A DNA stretch of 41,214 nucleotides. Origin: a virus. Positions 31,730 through 39,091 of this stretch are shown one piece after another. The notes under the pieces are model-generated. The model saw nothing but the letters and a program-made list of their open reading frames with translations, searched no databases and was not told where the DNA came from. The number at the start of each line of letters is the position of its first letter. Positions within the stretch are counted from its first letter, which is position 1. The stretch spans positions 1 to 41,214 of IMG/VR virus record IMGVR_UViG_3300010885_011315; one strand, 5' to 3'. Position numbers and translations under genes: made by a program.

Positions 31730-33964
31730 TTATTGGTTTTGATTCTGTTCGTATTTCTGAGCGATCTTTAGCTTGTCAATCATAAGCCTCTGCGCCGTTT
31801 TGCGGTCTTGTAACTGCATCTGGTGTTGAGCTTTAGCTTGCTTGATCTGAGCGTCATTCTGGAACTTCAAGCGGTCAAGCTCTATTTTGTTCATAGCGAT
31901 CATCTGTTGAGGGTCTTGCTGTCCACCCTGTTGCTCCATTGCCTGTTGCTGTGCTTCCATCTCCTTCATCTGGATGTCTTCCGCCATGCTAGCAAGCTGG
32001 TCAGCAATCTTCATAAGCTCACTTGTCTGCTCATTCATGCTGTCAAACTGATCTTGGCGAGTAGGATCTGTCTCTAAGAATTGGAGATGCCCAAGCAAGT
32101 GAGGAAGCAGAGCTTGCATAGACTGATTAGCTTGCCTTGGGTCTACTTGCTGATCCTGCACCGCTTGGACAATACCGCCACCAAACTGAATATGAACAGC
32201 AAGGTGAGTTGCGTGATTCTGATCTGGATCAATGAGAACCTGACCCCCCGATTGGAGTGCATTGTTCTCAAGAGATGCAATGGATAGGTCGTTGCCATCT
32301 GGTCTTGTCTCCTCTGGAATGCCGAAGGTTTCAACGCCAGTTTGCCCAGCAATCGCCGCAATGTTGGCATTAATAACACGCTTGCGATTAGACTCTGGGA
32401 GCTGTGGAAGGTACTGACCAATAAGATTCATGGCCTGTAGTCGTGCAGAAGCAGAGCCTTGCCCGATGGAGCGAGTAGCTTTAATGGTGTCCATGTCGAG
32501 CAATGCTCCTGCTGGAACGCCCCTATCCATACAAGCCTTCTGGAACCTTAAAGCCTCCTTGCCGCCGTGATCCTCTTCAATAAGGTTCGGGTTTGATGCT
32601 CTGCGATAAACCTCGGCGTAATGAACATCAAGTGCCTGTAGGTAGATCTCTGCACGAGTATTGGTGAGGCGACTCTTCTCGCCCATCTCAAGCTCAACTT
32701 CTCTTGCTCCTTTCCTGCTTCCACCATTAACCACCGAAGGCATGAATGAACCAATGTCATCTGACTCCTGTGCGTTGAAGAACTGAGCAACTTGCATGGA
32801 AGCTCCAAGATTTGTCGAGACATTCTGTTGAACAAGCTCAAGTCCAGACGGAAGAATCCTCCAAGGCCCGATCTGAATGCTCTTCATCTTCTCGGCATCA
32901 GCCGCAGAGCTTGCTCGGAACATGGTAGTGCCACCGACGATGGCGTTCTCCATGAGGGAGTTATTCATGCGGTTCATTGCCTCCGCATACTTATAAACCT
33001 TCTGGCCTAGCCCCCTGACTCCAGCATAGTATCCATTGCCAATTCCGTTAAGGAAGATAGTGAAAGCATTAGAGAAATCCTTATAGCGTCCAATCTTCTT
33101 GCAAAGAAACTCTGTGCTGTTGATGCGGTCAAAAATATAGTGGGAAATGCGACCATCATATTCACGCACATAGAAGTGAGCTATCTTGATTACCTTGCTC
33201 TTGGCATAGGAATAGTAAAGTCCGTTATTTTTAAGCTCTGTCTGATACCACTCCCAAGGGCGGCGTTGATCCTGCTCATCAGTACGAGCTTGCATGATAG
33301 CTTTGCGGACTTCCTCTACGTCCCATCCTCCCCTTTCGGCGGCTTCCTTATTCTCAATATATGAGTAAAGCTCCTCAGAATAAAGCTCATCCAGAACATA
33401 GCAGAACTCCCAATTGTTCCAATCTACCTTGGCTCCTCTGGGAACAACCATAGCCCAAGGTTCAATCGACTTAGCCCTCCAATCAGTCTGGTCTGGGAAA
33501 TACATACAAGACTGACCATGAATAACGAGTGACTTATGGCAAACTTGGTGTTGCGCTAAGAAGTTAGGATTAGAAGATGCAAGAAGCCTGTGGAACTCTT
33601 CCGTAATGATGCGGCTATATTCCTCACGCTTACCCATGTCCTTGCCGTACTTGGTTTTGCAAGTAGCATACGAACCAACGGATGTAAGAATATCGAAGTA
33701 TGGGATAACAGCGGCTTCCACTTTAGCCTCTGCATGACCCCAGTTTACATTAATTCGATCTGCCTGACCAAGTTCACGAAGCTGTTGCTCGTTAAAAGGG
33801 GGGTTACCATCAATAATGCCTTGGATTTGACTGCGACGATGTGATGCGATCTGATCGTCTTCCTGTAGGGTAAAAAGCATTGCACGAGCTGAACCAGCGT
33901 CCTCCACCCTTGTTTTTGGTGGTTTTCCGCCTTCTTCTAGGTCTTTCAGTCCGTATGTAATCAT
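31730..33964 (-). CDS. portal protein
   Basis: This 744-aa protein has the alpha/beta, helix-rich profile of podovirus-type portals: an N-terminal region with RINVNWGHAEAKVEAAVIPY, a clip/stem region (HKSLVIHGQSCMYFPDQTDW), a conserved NGIGNGYYAGVRGLGQKVYK around residue 315, and a C-terminal Gln-rich coiled coil (about 620-744) that may form the long barrel inside the capsid as in P22. It would form the dodecameric ring through which DNA enters and leaves. Its ATG overlaps the previous stop (ATGA). Called from size, order and pattern. Confidence 0.8.
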   Translation of the reverse strand: MITYGLKDLEEGGKPPKTRVEDAGSARAMLFTLQEDDQIASHRRSQIQGIIDGNPPFNEQQLRELGQADRINVNWGHAEAKVEAAVIPYFDILTSVGSYATCKTKYGKDMGKREEYSRIITEEFHRLLASSNPNFLAQHQVCHKSLVIHGQSCMYFPDQTDWRAKSIEPWAMVVPRGAKVDWNNWEFCYVLDELYSEELYSYIENKEAAERGGWDVEEVRKAIMQARTDEQDQRRPWEWYQTELKNNGLYYSYAKSKVIKIAHFYVREYDGRISHYIFDRINSTEFLCKKIGRYKDFSNAFTIFLNGIGNGYYAGVRGLGQKVYKYAEAMNRMNNSLMENAIVGGTTMFRASSAADAEKMKSIQIGPWRILPSGLELVQQNVSTNLGASMQVAQFFNAQESDDIGSFMPSVVNGGSRKGAREVELEMGEKSRLTNTRAEIYLQALDVHYAEVYRRASNPNLIEEDHGGKEALRFQKACMDRGVPAGALLDMDTIKATRSIGQGSASARLQAMNLIGQYLPQLPESNRKRVINANIAAIAGQTGVETFGIPEETRPDGNDLSIASLENNALQSGGQVLIDPDQNHATHLAVHIQFGGGIVQAVQDQQVDPRQANQSMQALLPHLLGHLQFLETDPTRQDQFDSMNEQTSELMKIADQLASMAEDIQMKEMEAQQQAMEQQGGQQDPQQMIAMNKIELDRLKFQNDAQIKQAKAQHQMQLQDRKTAQRLMIDKLKIAQKYEQNQNQ

Positions 33965-34629
33965 ATTTTAAGTGATGCTGATGCTTGGGTTAAATCTTCT
34001 GTTTTTAACCAGCACCAGTCTGGTCGAGCCTCCGTTGTCTCGGATTTTTCACCAGAGAGCAACACTTTTCTCTTTACATGAACAATTGCTTCGTTCCTGC
34101 AACCGCAAGCTCCGCAAGTGTAAAGGCTTGCATCCAAAGTGGTTGTTCTTTTGCCTCTAACTTTGGACACTAGCTTTGTGATAGTTTCCATAACATTACA
34201 ACCGGCACAAAAATTAGTTGTCATATTGTTATAGCATCTGGAGCATATCTCAGCCCTTCGATTCGCCTCATCTTGGCTAACAAAAACGTCTTCCCCTTTC
34301 ATGCCGTCAATAGCCATCGTGGACAGAGAGGTGATACCCTTAATGATGCTTTCGGCTGATAGGAGTGGCCTAGTCCCCTTGGCAGGAGTTCCATCAGTAT
34401 ACACGCACCAACCATGAGGAAGTTGCCGACATAGCTGATCTTCTACACGCTCCATCCAATCATTAGGAAGGGGAATGCTATTATCAATATAATGAGCCTT
34501 AACCCTAGACAAAAGGCCATCCCACGACAATTCACCATCAATCTTCATTCCTGTCTCTGGGACAGTGAAGCGATAGCGATTTGGCGGAACCGAATCAGTC
34601 TTGATTAGCTTCTGTCGTATCATTTTCAA
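33961..34629 (-). CDS. 222-aa zinc-ribbon protein upstream of portal
   Basis: Residues about 130-180 carry CxxC pairs: ICSRCYNNMTTNFCAGCN and YTCGACGC, with a C-terminal Trp/Cys (PDWCWLK). The N-terminal half is a mixed domain with GWCVYTDGTPAKGTRP. The Cys array recalls the 104-aa ribbon protein at 2855-3169, so the two may be distant relatives. It is translationally coupled to the portal, so a role in head assembly or packaging control is likely, but no function is known to me. Confidence 0.55.
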   Translation of the reverse strand: MKMIRQKLIKTDSVPPNRYRFTVPETGMKIDGELSWDGLLSRVKAHYIDNSIPLPNDWMERVEDQLCRQLPHGWCVYTDGTPAKGTRPLLSAESIIKGITSLSTMAIDGMKGEDVFVSQDEANRRAEICSRCYNNMTTNFCAGCNVMETITKLVSKVRGKRTTTLDASLYTCGACGCRNEAIVHVKRKVLLSGEKSETTEARPDWCWLKTEDLTQASASLKI

Positions 34630-34786
34630 GTAGTTGTTTGAAGTGTTCTAGCCCTGCATAAAACCCACCAAGGAATGCATTCCGAGCGTAGTCTTGATGT
34701 CCTTGTGCAGATCCATGATGTTGCGAGTAGGTTCGGATGCCTATCGTGTTGTACCAATCGTTGAATGTATCTTCTAGCTTTTTCAT
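34595..34786 (-). CDS. 63-aa protein, unknown
   Basis: The product MKKLEDTFNDWYNTIGIRTY contains YARNAFLGGFYAGLEHFKQL, a Gly/Ala/aromatic helix. It overlaps the next gene by 35 bases and the previous by four (ATGA). Small proteins with this YAR..F..G.YAG pattern are frequent in phage gene strings; role unknown. Confidence 0.5.
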   Translation of the reverse strand: MKKLEDTFNDWYNTIGIRTYSQHHGSAQGHQDYARNAFLGGFYAGLEHFKQLLENDTTEANQD

Positions 34787-35061
34787 TTTTTTAGGTCTTT
34801 AAATGCGTTAATAACTTTTCCCAGTATATCACCAGCGTCATCTACCGCTTCTTCTGAAAGGTCTGGAAACCTAGCATGAAGAAATTCGTGGCAGATAACC
34901 TCTTCAAGAGATCGGCTGGATTTTGGATTAATGTGTATGGTCTTTGTCTCATAGACGCATAGCCCATCGTTCTTGTGTCCATTGGTAGTTCTGGTGTTTC
35001 CGTATCCATACTTCCAAATACTTCCATTAATCTTGATACTGCCAATCTTAGTAAATTTCAT
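34783..35061 (-). CDS. 92-aa HExxH metallopeptidase-like protein
   Basis: The central motif EVICHEFLHARFPDLSEEAV contains HEFLH, the HExxH zinc site, with downstream acidic residues that could be the third ligand. The preceding strand KTIHINPKS is typical of minimal zinc-peptidase domains. At 92 aa it is near the smallest size for such a fold, so it could be a true small protease or a zinc-binding relic. It lies in a string of overlapping genes between the ERF block and the portal. Confidence 0.55.
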   Translation of the reverse strand: MKFTKIGSIKINGSIWKYGYGNTRTTNGHKNDGLCVYETKTIHINPKSSRSLEEVICHEFLHARFPDLSEEAVDDAGDILGKVINAFKDLKK

Positions 35062-35138
35062 CGTCTAAATGAAACCATGATATACATCAATACTGATGCA
35101 CTCATAGCTCCGATAATTAATTGCTGTAGTGTTGACAT
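35058..35138 (-). CDS. 26-aa membrane micropeptide
   Basis: The frame MSTLQQLIIGAMSASVLMYI, then MVSFRR, is one membrane helix with a positive tail. It starts inside the end of the DUF3310 gene and its stop overlaps the next ATG (ATGA), the same coupling used by its neighbours. It fills a gap otherwise empty in this compact region. Confidence 0.4.
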   Translation of the reverse strand: MSTLQQLIIGAMSASVLMYIMVSFRR

Positions 35139-35347
35139 TGTTCAATGATTGCAAGTTCTTTATTTAAGCACCAAATAGCTTTTTTTAGATCTTCGACCTC
35201 CTTCTCTGGATATTTCTGTCCAGCACGAAAGATATATTTAATTGCATTTCCTCTAAGATAATTGAGATGGGCAATCGTATCTACAAGCTCTCCACCACTT
35301 GGAACCTTGTAATGGGAGGGGCTGTTCACTGGATCGTGGTCGCTCAT
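35117..35347 (-). CDS. DUF3310 family protein
   Basis: The 76-aa protein has the family signature VNSPSHYKVPSGGELVDTI, then GNAIKYIFRAGQK, then EDLKKAIWCLNKEL, and covers the whole domain. The family is found in many phages and has been called a nucleotide kinase-like protein, though it lacks a P-loop here and its role is not settled. It overlaps the upstream gene by four bases. Confidence 0.85.
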   Translation of the reverse strand: MSDHDPVNSPSHYKVPSGGELVDTIAHLNYLRGNAIKYIFRAGQKYPEKEVEDLKKAIWCLNKELAIIEQCQHYSN

Positions 35348-35556
35348 CGTTTTGATAGTATCATTCCCCTTCTTTCGACGATAGAACGCCCCATCTGATC
35401 CTTCACCACACGATGCTCAATGTTGCCCCTCACCATGTCCTGCAATACACGATCAAGCATTCGCTTGTTTGTTTTGCTTTCTGCCTCGTAAGGGCCAGCA
35501 AGCCACGAGAACTCTGGCTCAATATAAAACTCTTTCGTTAATTCTGTTTCGTTCAT
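35344..35556 (-). CDS. 70-aa protein, unknown
   Basis: The start at 35556 overlaps the upstream stop as ATGA, like its neighbours, and gives MNETELTKEFYIEPEFSWLA. The product is charged, with Arg/Glu-rich helices (NKRMLDRVLQDMVRGNIEHR). An open frame extends to 35601 but that part lacks support. No family recognised. Confidence 0.5.
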   Translation of the reverse strand: MNETELTKEFYIEPEFSWLAGPYEAESKTNKRMLDRVLQDMVRGNIEHRVVKDQMGRSIVERRGMILSKR

Positions 35557-35789
35557 TTGATTATTCTGTAGTGAGGTATTGGGCTTTGTCTGGTCGTGCA
35601 TTGGGTTTTAAATATTTTCCTTTCTGCCAAGCCTTCATTCAAAAGATTTGCAATCATTTCTTTGGTGTGGCTTAGACCTTTTTTTGTCATCTTGGCTATC
35701 TGCTTTGTGGTGTAAAACCCCTCTGGAATATCATCTAGGTTGTTTGATAATGACTTGGCAATGGCATCAGCCCAATCGTTGGCACTCAT
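35553..35789 (-). CDS. 78-aa winged-helix protein
   Basis: Starting at 35789 (ATGA overlap), the product MSANDWADAIAKSLSNNLDD continues GFYTTKQIAKMTKKGLSHTK and EMIANLLNEGLAERKIF, a helix-turn-helix with wing, ending in PIPHYRIIK. This pattern is seen in small phage winged-helix proteins. Probably binds DNA as a regulator in the recombination operon. Confidence 0.6.
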   Translation of the reverse strand: MSANDWADAIAKSLSNNLDDIPEGFYTTKQIAKMTKKGLSHTKEMIANLLNEGLAERKIFKTQCTTRQSPIPHYRIIK

Positions 35790-36541
35790 ATTGGCAACCT
35801 CCACTCTTTATCAAACTCTCCACGAGTTAGGAGCCAAACTGCGGAATCGTTCCCAATCACCTCTCCAATAACCATGCCCTGTCGCCACCCAAGGGTCGCC
35901 CTGCGGCATGAGGCATAGTCCATACTTGCCTTACGAGTAAGTGTGCCAACGCAGAACCCACTACTCTCCTTGCTTGTCCTTCCTTCTCCCATCTGACTAC
36001 GGTGCGTGTGAGCAAATACTACCTTCCCTCCGTACATCTCTGCCATATCCCTAGCGGCGTTTTCATTAAAGATCGTGCCATGCGTAAACGTCACATCTCC
36101 AAGCATCCACTTTTGATAAACTCCGTTGTAGGGAATCCTCCTGCATTTGATCTCTGCTAGATATTCGTCAATGTGCTGGTCAACTGATTCAGCGCAACAT
36201 GATACGATGGCGTTATTGCTAGACTTAAGATGCTGTATCCTAACTTCGTGATTGCCATCTAAGGCTATGGTAGCACCAATGTCTTTAAGGAACTGAAGCC
36301 CCCCATCAATGTCTGGTCGTACAGGCTCAGACTCATCACTTGTTCCAGCCGCCCCTTTTCTCATGGCGGCAGTATCAGCCCAATCGCCTAGATGAATAAC
36401 CTCTTCTGGCCTCCATGCGTCCTTAGCTCTCAGAACTGCATCTAATGCCGTAGGATCGGCGTACTTGCCGTGGGAGCAACCCACCGCTATGAAGCGAGTG
36501 GGCTTTGTCCCGATGTTGAACATCTTCGGCTTCTTGCTCAT
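35786..36541 (-). CDS. calcineurin-like metallophosphoesterase
   Basis: The 251-aa protein has the ordered metal-site motifs: LGDWAD (about 51-56), LDGNHE (94-99), FTHGT (152-156) and FAHTH (176-180). The first motif is GCSHGK (21-26), so the usual metal-binding Asp of D-x-H is a Cys here. Phage members of the family act on nucleotides, DNA ends or protein phosphates. It is coupled to the ERF gene (stop and start share a base), which suggests a role in recombination or nucleotide processing, similar to SbcD-type partners, but this is inference. Confidence 0.85.
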   Translation of the reverse strand: MSKKPKMFNIGTKPTRFIAVGCSHGKYADPTALDAVLRAKDAWRPEEVIHLGDWADTAAMRKGAAGTSDESEPVRPDIDGGLQFLKDIGATIALDGNHEVRIQHLKSSNNAIVSCCAESVDQHIDEYLAEIKCRRIPYNGVYQKWMLGDVTFTHGTIFNENAARDMAEMYGGKVVFAHTHRSQMGEGRTSKESSGFCVGTLTRKASMDYASCRRATLGWRQGMVIGEVIGNDSAVWLLTRGEFDKEWRLPI

Positions 36542-37272
36542 TACTCAGTGGGGGAAATGGTAACGAGTTCAAACTTGCTTGGATCTTTCTTCGATGGGGC
36601 TACTCCCACATCAACGATTGTCCCCTCTGTTCCGAACTCCGTAGCGGCATCAAACAACTTCTCATCGAATGTCATAGCCTCAATGATCTTGCCATTGTCA
36701 TTGAATTCAACTGCATACAACGTCCAAACTTTGGGGCTTCCCTCCTTGCTCTTGGCGGCAACCTTCGTGTTAGTGGGAAGAACTCCCCTCCACACCCCTG
36801 TAACTGCTCCTGCTGGACGTACCGATGGACTCCTATCCATCACCTTTGCTACTGCTGGACGAGCCTCCTCCTTCTTAACTTGAAGATGCTCATTGCCGTC
36901 AAGATCGTCTTCTGTTGCAAGGCCACAAACAGCCGCAAGTGAGTAGCGACGAGCGTAAGTAATTGCTCCGCCAACTCCCTGTGGAGACTGATCCTTCAAT
37001 GGCAGAAGGAGTGTTGTTGTTGTAGAATAACCCGACTTGTGGATGATGGTTGTCTCAACTCCTGCCATTCCCTCCATAAATAGAGGGGCTTGAGTGATAG
37101 CAAGTCCATGTTTTAGTAACACAGGACGTGTTGCATCTACGATTGCCTCCAATGGTGCATACTTGCTTTTGAAGTATGGATTGGATGCTGTCTTGGCTAC
37201 ATTGTGTAGCTCTCCGATTGCATCAACAAGTGCTGATGCGTACTCCTGCTGTGGCGTTGTTTCTGTTTTCAT
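36541..37272 (-). CDS. erf: ERF-family single-strand annealing protein
   Basis: The 243-aa protein anneals single strands in recombination. The ERF core is at about residues 10-125: LHNVAKTASNPYFKSKYAPL, VLLKHGLAITQAP, and GVGGAITYARRYSLAAVCGL, the most conserved segment. The C-terminal part (about 150-243) is beta-rich (KVWTLYAVEFNDNGKIIEAM) and may be an added OB-like domain. The leader AAACCAACCAACCAAAAAC, then AAACAACATG, lacks a Shine-Dalgarno sequence and nearly repeats that of the gene at 20164. It works naturally with the RecB-type exonuclease and SSB-like protein encoded further left. Confidence 0.9.
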   Translation of the reverse strand: MKTETTPQQEYASALVDAIGELHNVAKTASNPYFKSKYAPLEAIVDATRPVLLKHGLAITQAPLFMEGMAGVETTIIHKSGYSTTTTLLLPLKDQSPQGVGGAITYARRYSLAAVCGLATEDDLDGNEHLQVKKEEARPAVAKVMDRSPSVRPAGAVTGVWRGVLPTNTKVAAKSKEGSPKVWTLYAVEFNDNGKIIEAMTFDEKLFDAATEFGTEGTIVDVGVAPSKKDPSKFELVTISPTE

Positions 37273-37300
37273 GTTGTTTGTTTTTGGTTGGTTGGTTTAT
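37273..37300 (-). promoter_or_regulatory. CA-rich leader of the ERF gene
   Basis: On the minus strand three CCAA units followed by AAAACAAACAAC lead straight into the ATG, without G. The plus-strand gene at 20164 has the same arrangement. It overlaps the stop of the 44-aa gene. Confidence 0.5.
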
Positions 37301-37431
37301 CTTTCGTCAGCCTCAATCATTGAATCATCAATGAATCCGATGGCCTCATCTAGCGTTTCCCGAAGATCCTTCAAGCTATCCAAAAGGATCTCAACTTTTT
37401 CCTCAAGAGACAATGGTTCTTTTTTAGACAT
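37297..37431 (-). CDS. 44-aa acidic helical protein
   Basis: The product MSKKEPLSLEEKVEILLDSL continues KDLRETLDEAIGFIDDSM as one amphipathic helix and ends IEADER. It starts three bases after the upstream stop and ends inside the ERF leader. Length and spacing fit a real small gene; function unknown. Confidence 0.5.
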   Translation of the reverse strand: MSKKEPLSLEEKVEILLDSLKDLRETLDEAIGFIDDSMIEADER

Positions 37432-37433
37432 GA

Positions 37434-37742
37434 TTAATTATGGAAGATTGCTACTCCTGCAAACGTGATAGCTACTGCGATACCAATAGCCGACATCCAG
37501 AATAAAGAATTGACGCTATGAACAAGAAGCTCCTTGAGTTCAGAAGCCTCATCGTAATGACACTCGCTGGCGTGATTGAGGCGATCTAGCTGTAGTGCGT
37601 GATCGTTAATAACTTCCTCAAGGGCTGTAAGTCCATCCTCGTGACTTTGTAGGACTTCCTCTAAATCCATGTATTCCTCCATGTTTTTTTCGGGGGCTTT
37701 CTTTGCGGCTTTGGCTTTCTTTGGTTTGGTTGGTGTTGTCAT
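37434..37742 (-). CDS. 102-aa C-terminally anchored membrane protein
   Basis: The start at 37742 (MTTPTKPKKAKAAKKAPEKN) is preferred to an upstream frame from 37874. A Lys-rich N-terminus is followed by a coiled-coil section (LEEVLQSHEDGLTALEEVIN) and one C-terminal membrane helix (LFWMSAIGIAVAITFAGVAI). The topology suggests an inner-membrane anchor for a cytoplasmic complex, for example attaching replication to the membrane; this is inference. Confidence 0.55.
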   Translation of the reverse strand: MTTPTKPKKAKAAKKAPEKNMEEYMDLEEVLQSHEDGLTALEEVINDHALQLDRLNHASECHYDEASELKELLVHSVNSLFWMSAIGIAVAITFAGVAIFHN

Positions 37743-37782
37743 AGGCTTTGGTTTTATTTGGAGATGATACGGATGTCGAGAA

Positions 37783-38064
37783 TTATTTTGAAAAAAGATT
37801 CTCCATGATTCCGTCAAGGTAAACACTTGCGCTAGAGCCTTTGTATTCGTTGATGGCAGAGTTGATAGCGGCAATCAATGAGGATTGAGTGTTCTTGATT
37901 GCGACCATCCTGTGGTTCAATTCCTCCACTTCACGCTCCAATCCTCTTGCGTGTTCAAGTATGGTCGTTGCAATACAACCGCCTTGCATGAGAGCGTCCG
38001 TGCGTGGCGTGGCACATTTCCTGCAATAGCTTTCGTGGTGGAAGTGATCCTGTTCAGTTGTCAT
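37783..38064 (-). CDS. 93-aa coiled-coil protein with TPRTDA motif
   Basis: The start at 38064 (MTTEQDHFHHESYCRK) is chosen over an upstream ATG at 38127. It has a His/Cys-rich N-terminus, the motif CATPRTDAL, then a coiled coil (LEHARGLEREVEELNHRMVA). A second protein with TPRTDA and a coiled coil is at 23476-23913, so these are probably distant paralogues. Preceded by a likely promoter and a terminator, it begins a new transcription unit leading into the ERF block. Confidence 0.55.
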   Translation of the reverse strand: MTTEQDHFHHESYCRKCATPRTDALMQGGCIATTILEHARGLEREVEELNHRMVAIKNTQSSLIAAINSAINEYKGSSASVYLDGIMENLFSK

Positions 38065-38072
38065 GGATGATG

Positions 38073-38101
38073 CTTCTAGGTTGATAGAATACGAATGGCA
38101 A
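38073..38101 (-). promoter_or_regulatory. promoter of the ERF transcription unit
   Basis: On the minus strand TTGCCA (38096-38101), 17 bases, TAGAAG (38073-38078). The start would be within about eight bases of the ATG at 38064. It lies just behind the lysis terminator, where a promoter is needed. Confidence 0.35.
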
Positions 38102-38146
38102 GAAAAAAGAAAACTCCCCACCAGCAACTAATCGGCTAGTGGAGAG
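38102..38146 (-). terminator. intrinsic terminator of the lysis block
   Basis: On the minus strand CTCTCCACTAGC (38135-38146) pairs with GCTGGTGGGGAG (38114-38125), ten normal and two G-T pairs, followed by TTTTCTTTTTTC. The 176 bases between it and the endolysin stop hold no gene. They contain ACAT-CAA-ATGT and outward-facing TTGACA (plus strand) and TATAAT (minus strand) elements near 38260-38280. Confidence 0.8.
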
Positions 38147-38322
38147 CGATTTCCCTTTTACCCCAATCCGCGACCATTGCTGGCGGCAGTTGGTGAGGGG
38201 ATAAGATATGACGGATGCGGTAAGGGCATCAAGATATTTTTTTTAAAAGAGAAAATAAATTATAGGCTTGACATCAAATGTGAATAACCCCTATGTACCC
38301 CATACTGCTCTTGCAGAGAGCT

Positions 38323-38778
38323 TCAAATTCGTCCTGTTACTTTTCTTAAATCTTTAGTCCTATTCAACCATCCATTCAAAAACACTTTAGTCTTTGGATT
38401 GTGGATTACTAGACGCTTGTAAAAAGATTCCTGTTCGTTGATGAACTTCGATGGATCGTCCTTAGAAAGCCTCAGTATCTTGTTGGCTCTGGACAAACCG
38501 CAATTCACACAGCAATTGAAAAATATGAAGTTCATAGGCCAATCCATGTCATCACAACCATACTTGACCCAATACTCGTTCCAGTAAATTTCAGATGCCT
38601 CATCGTATGTCAGGCTAGGAATATCGACATTGGGATGTGATCTAGCGTCTATTCCGTACTTAGTTCCAACCAGTTTTCCATTCCTGTAGTTCCCTGCATC
38701 GTCCTTGTGCAAGTCTAGCTTTTTCCCCTCCCACTTAAAAAGCCAAGGGATGATTACGTCTTTAAATAGTTTCGTCAT
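38323..38778 (-). CDS. endolysin, glycoside hydrolase family 108-like
   Basis: This 151-aa enzyme would cut peptidoglycan at lysis. The start at 38778 (MTKLFKDVIIPWLFKWEGKK) puts the catalytic Glu at about residue 17 in WEG. The following DDAGNYRNGKLVGTKYGIDA corresponds to the G-x-T-x-YGI block after the catalytic site in this family. The later NFIFFNCCVNCGLSRANKIL, a helix with three Cys, matches the usual FD-x-x-x-N-x-G region with changes. No signal peptide, so a holin is needed. It overlaps the upstream membrane protein gene by 17 bases. Confidence 0.75.
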   Translation of the reverse strand: MTKLFKDVIIPWLFKWEGKKLDLHKDDAGNYRNGKLVGTKYGIDARSHPNVDIPSLTYDEASEIYWNEYWVKYGCDDMDWPMNFIFFNCCVNCGLSRANKILRLSKDDPSKFINEQESFYKRLVIHNPKTKVFLNGWLNRTKDLRKVTGRI

Positions 38779-39091
38779 CGAAGTTCTTTGGTCTTTGGAT
38801 GTATTCAACAACCTCTTCCTTTACTCGTGCCACAGATGACACCACTTCTTGGACTTGGTTTGTTCCCATCTTCCAATCGTAGACCATGCGACCAGTAACC
38901 ATGAAGACAACGATAGCCCCTGTGACGTACATGGAATTCGTCGTGATGGTGACGAATCCAGCCAAAGCTACGTCTGGAAGAGTGTAGAGGTGAGCAATTG
39001 CCCATCTCCATGAGGCTTGAATTAATCCGATCCCGACAAGAGAAACAATGAGCCTCTGGGAAACGACCTTATTCAAGCGAGGAATTTCCAT
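38762..39091 (-). CDS. holin-like membrane protein
   Basis: The 109-aa product has two membrane segments: VSQRLIVSLVGIGLIQASWR (about 10-29) and a longer one across VALAGFVTITTNSMYVTGAI to VVFMVTG (about 41-67), then a charged coiled C-terminus (VQEVVSSVARVKEEVVEYIQ). Topology, size and its place directly before the endolysin fit a holin. The 59-aa membrane protein at 39435-39614 is the other candidate; one may be an antiholin. Confidence 0.6.
   Translation of the reverse strand: MEIPRLNKVVSQRLIVSLVGIGLIQASWRWAIAHLYTLPDVALAGFVTITTNSMYVTGAIVVFMVTGRMVYDWKMGTNQVQEVVSSVARVKEEVVEYIQRPKNFDDETI

Noticed and set aside
38260-38300. Plus-strand promoter TTGACA...TATGTA near 38268
   Set aside because: Nothing on the plus strand downstream looks like a gene; spacing is 18 and the -10 is poor. 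The adjacent minus-strand TATAAT lacks a good -35.
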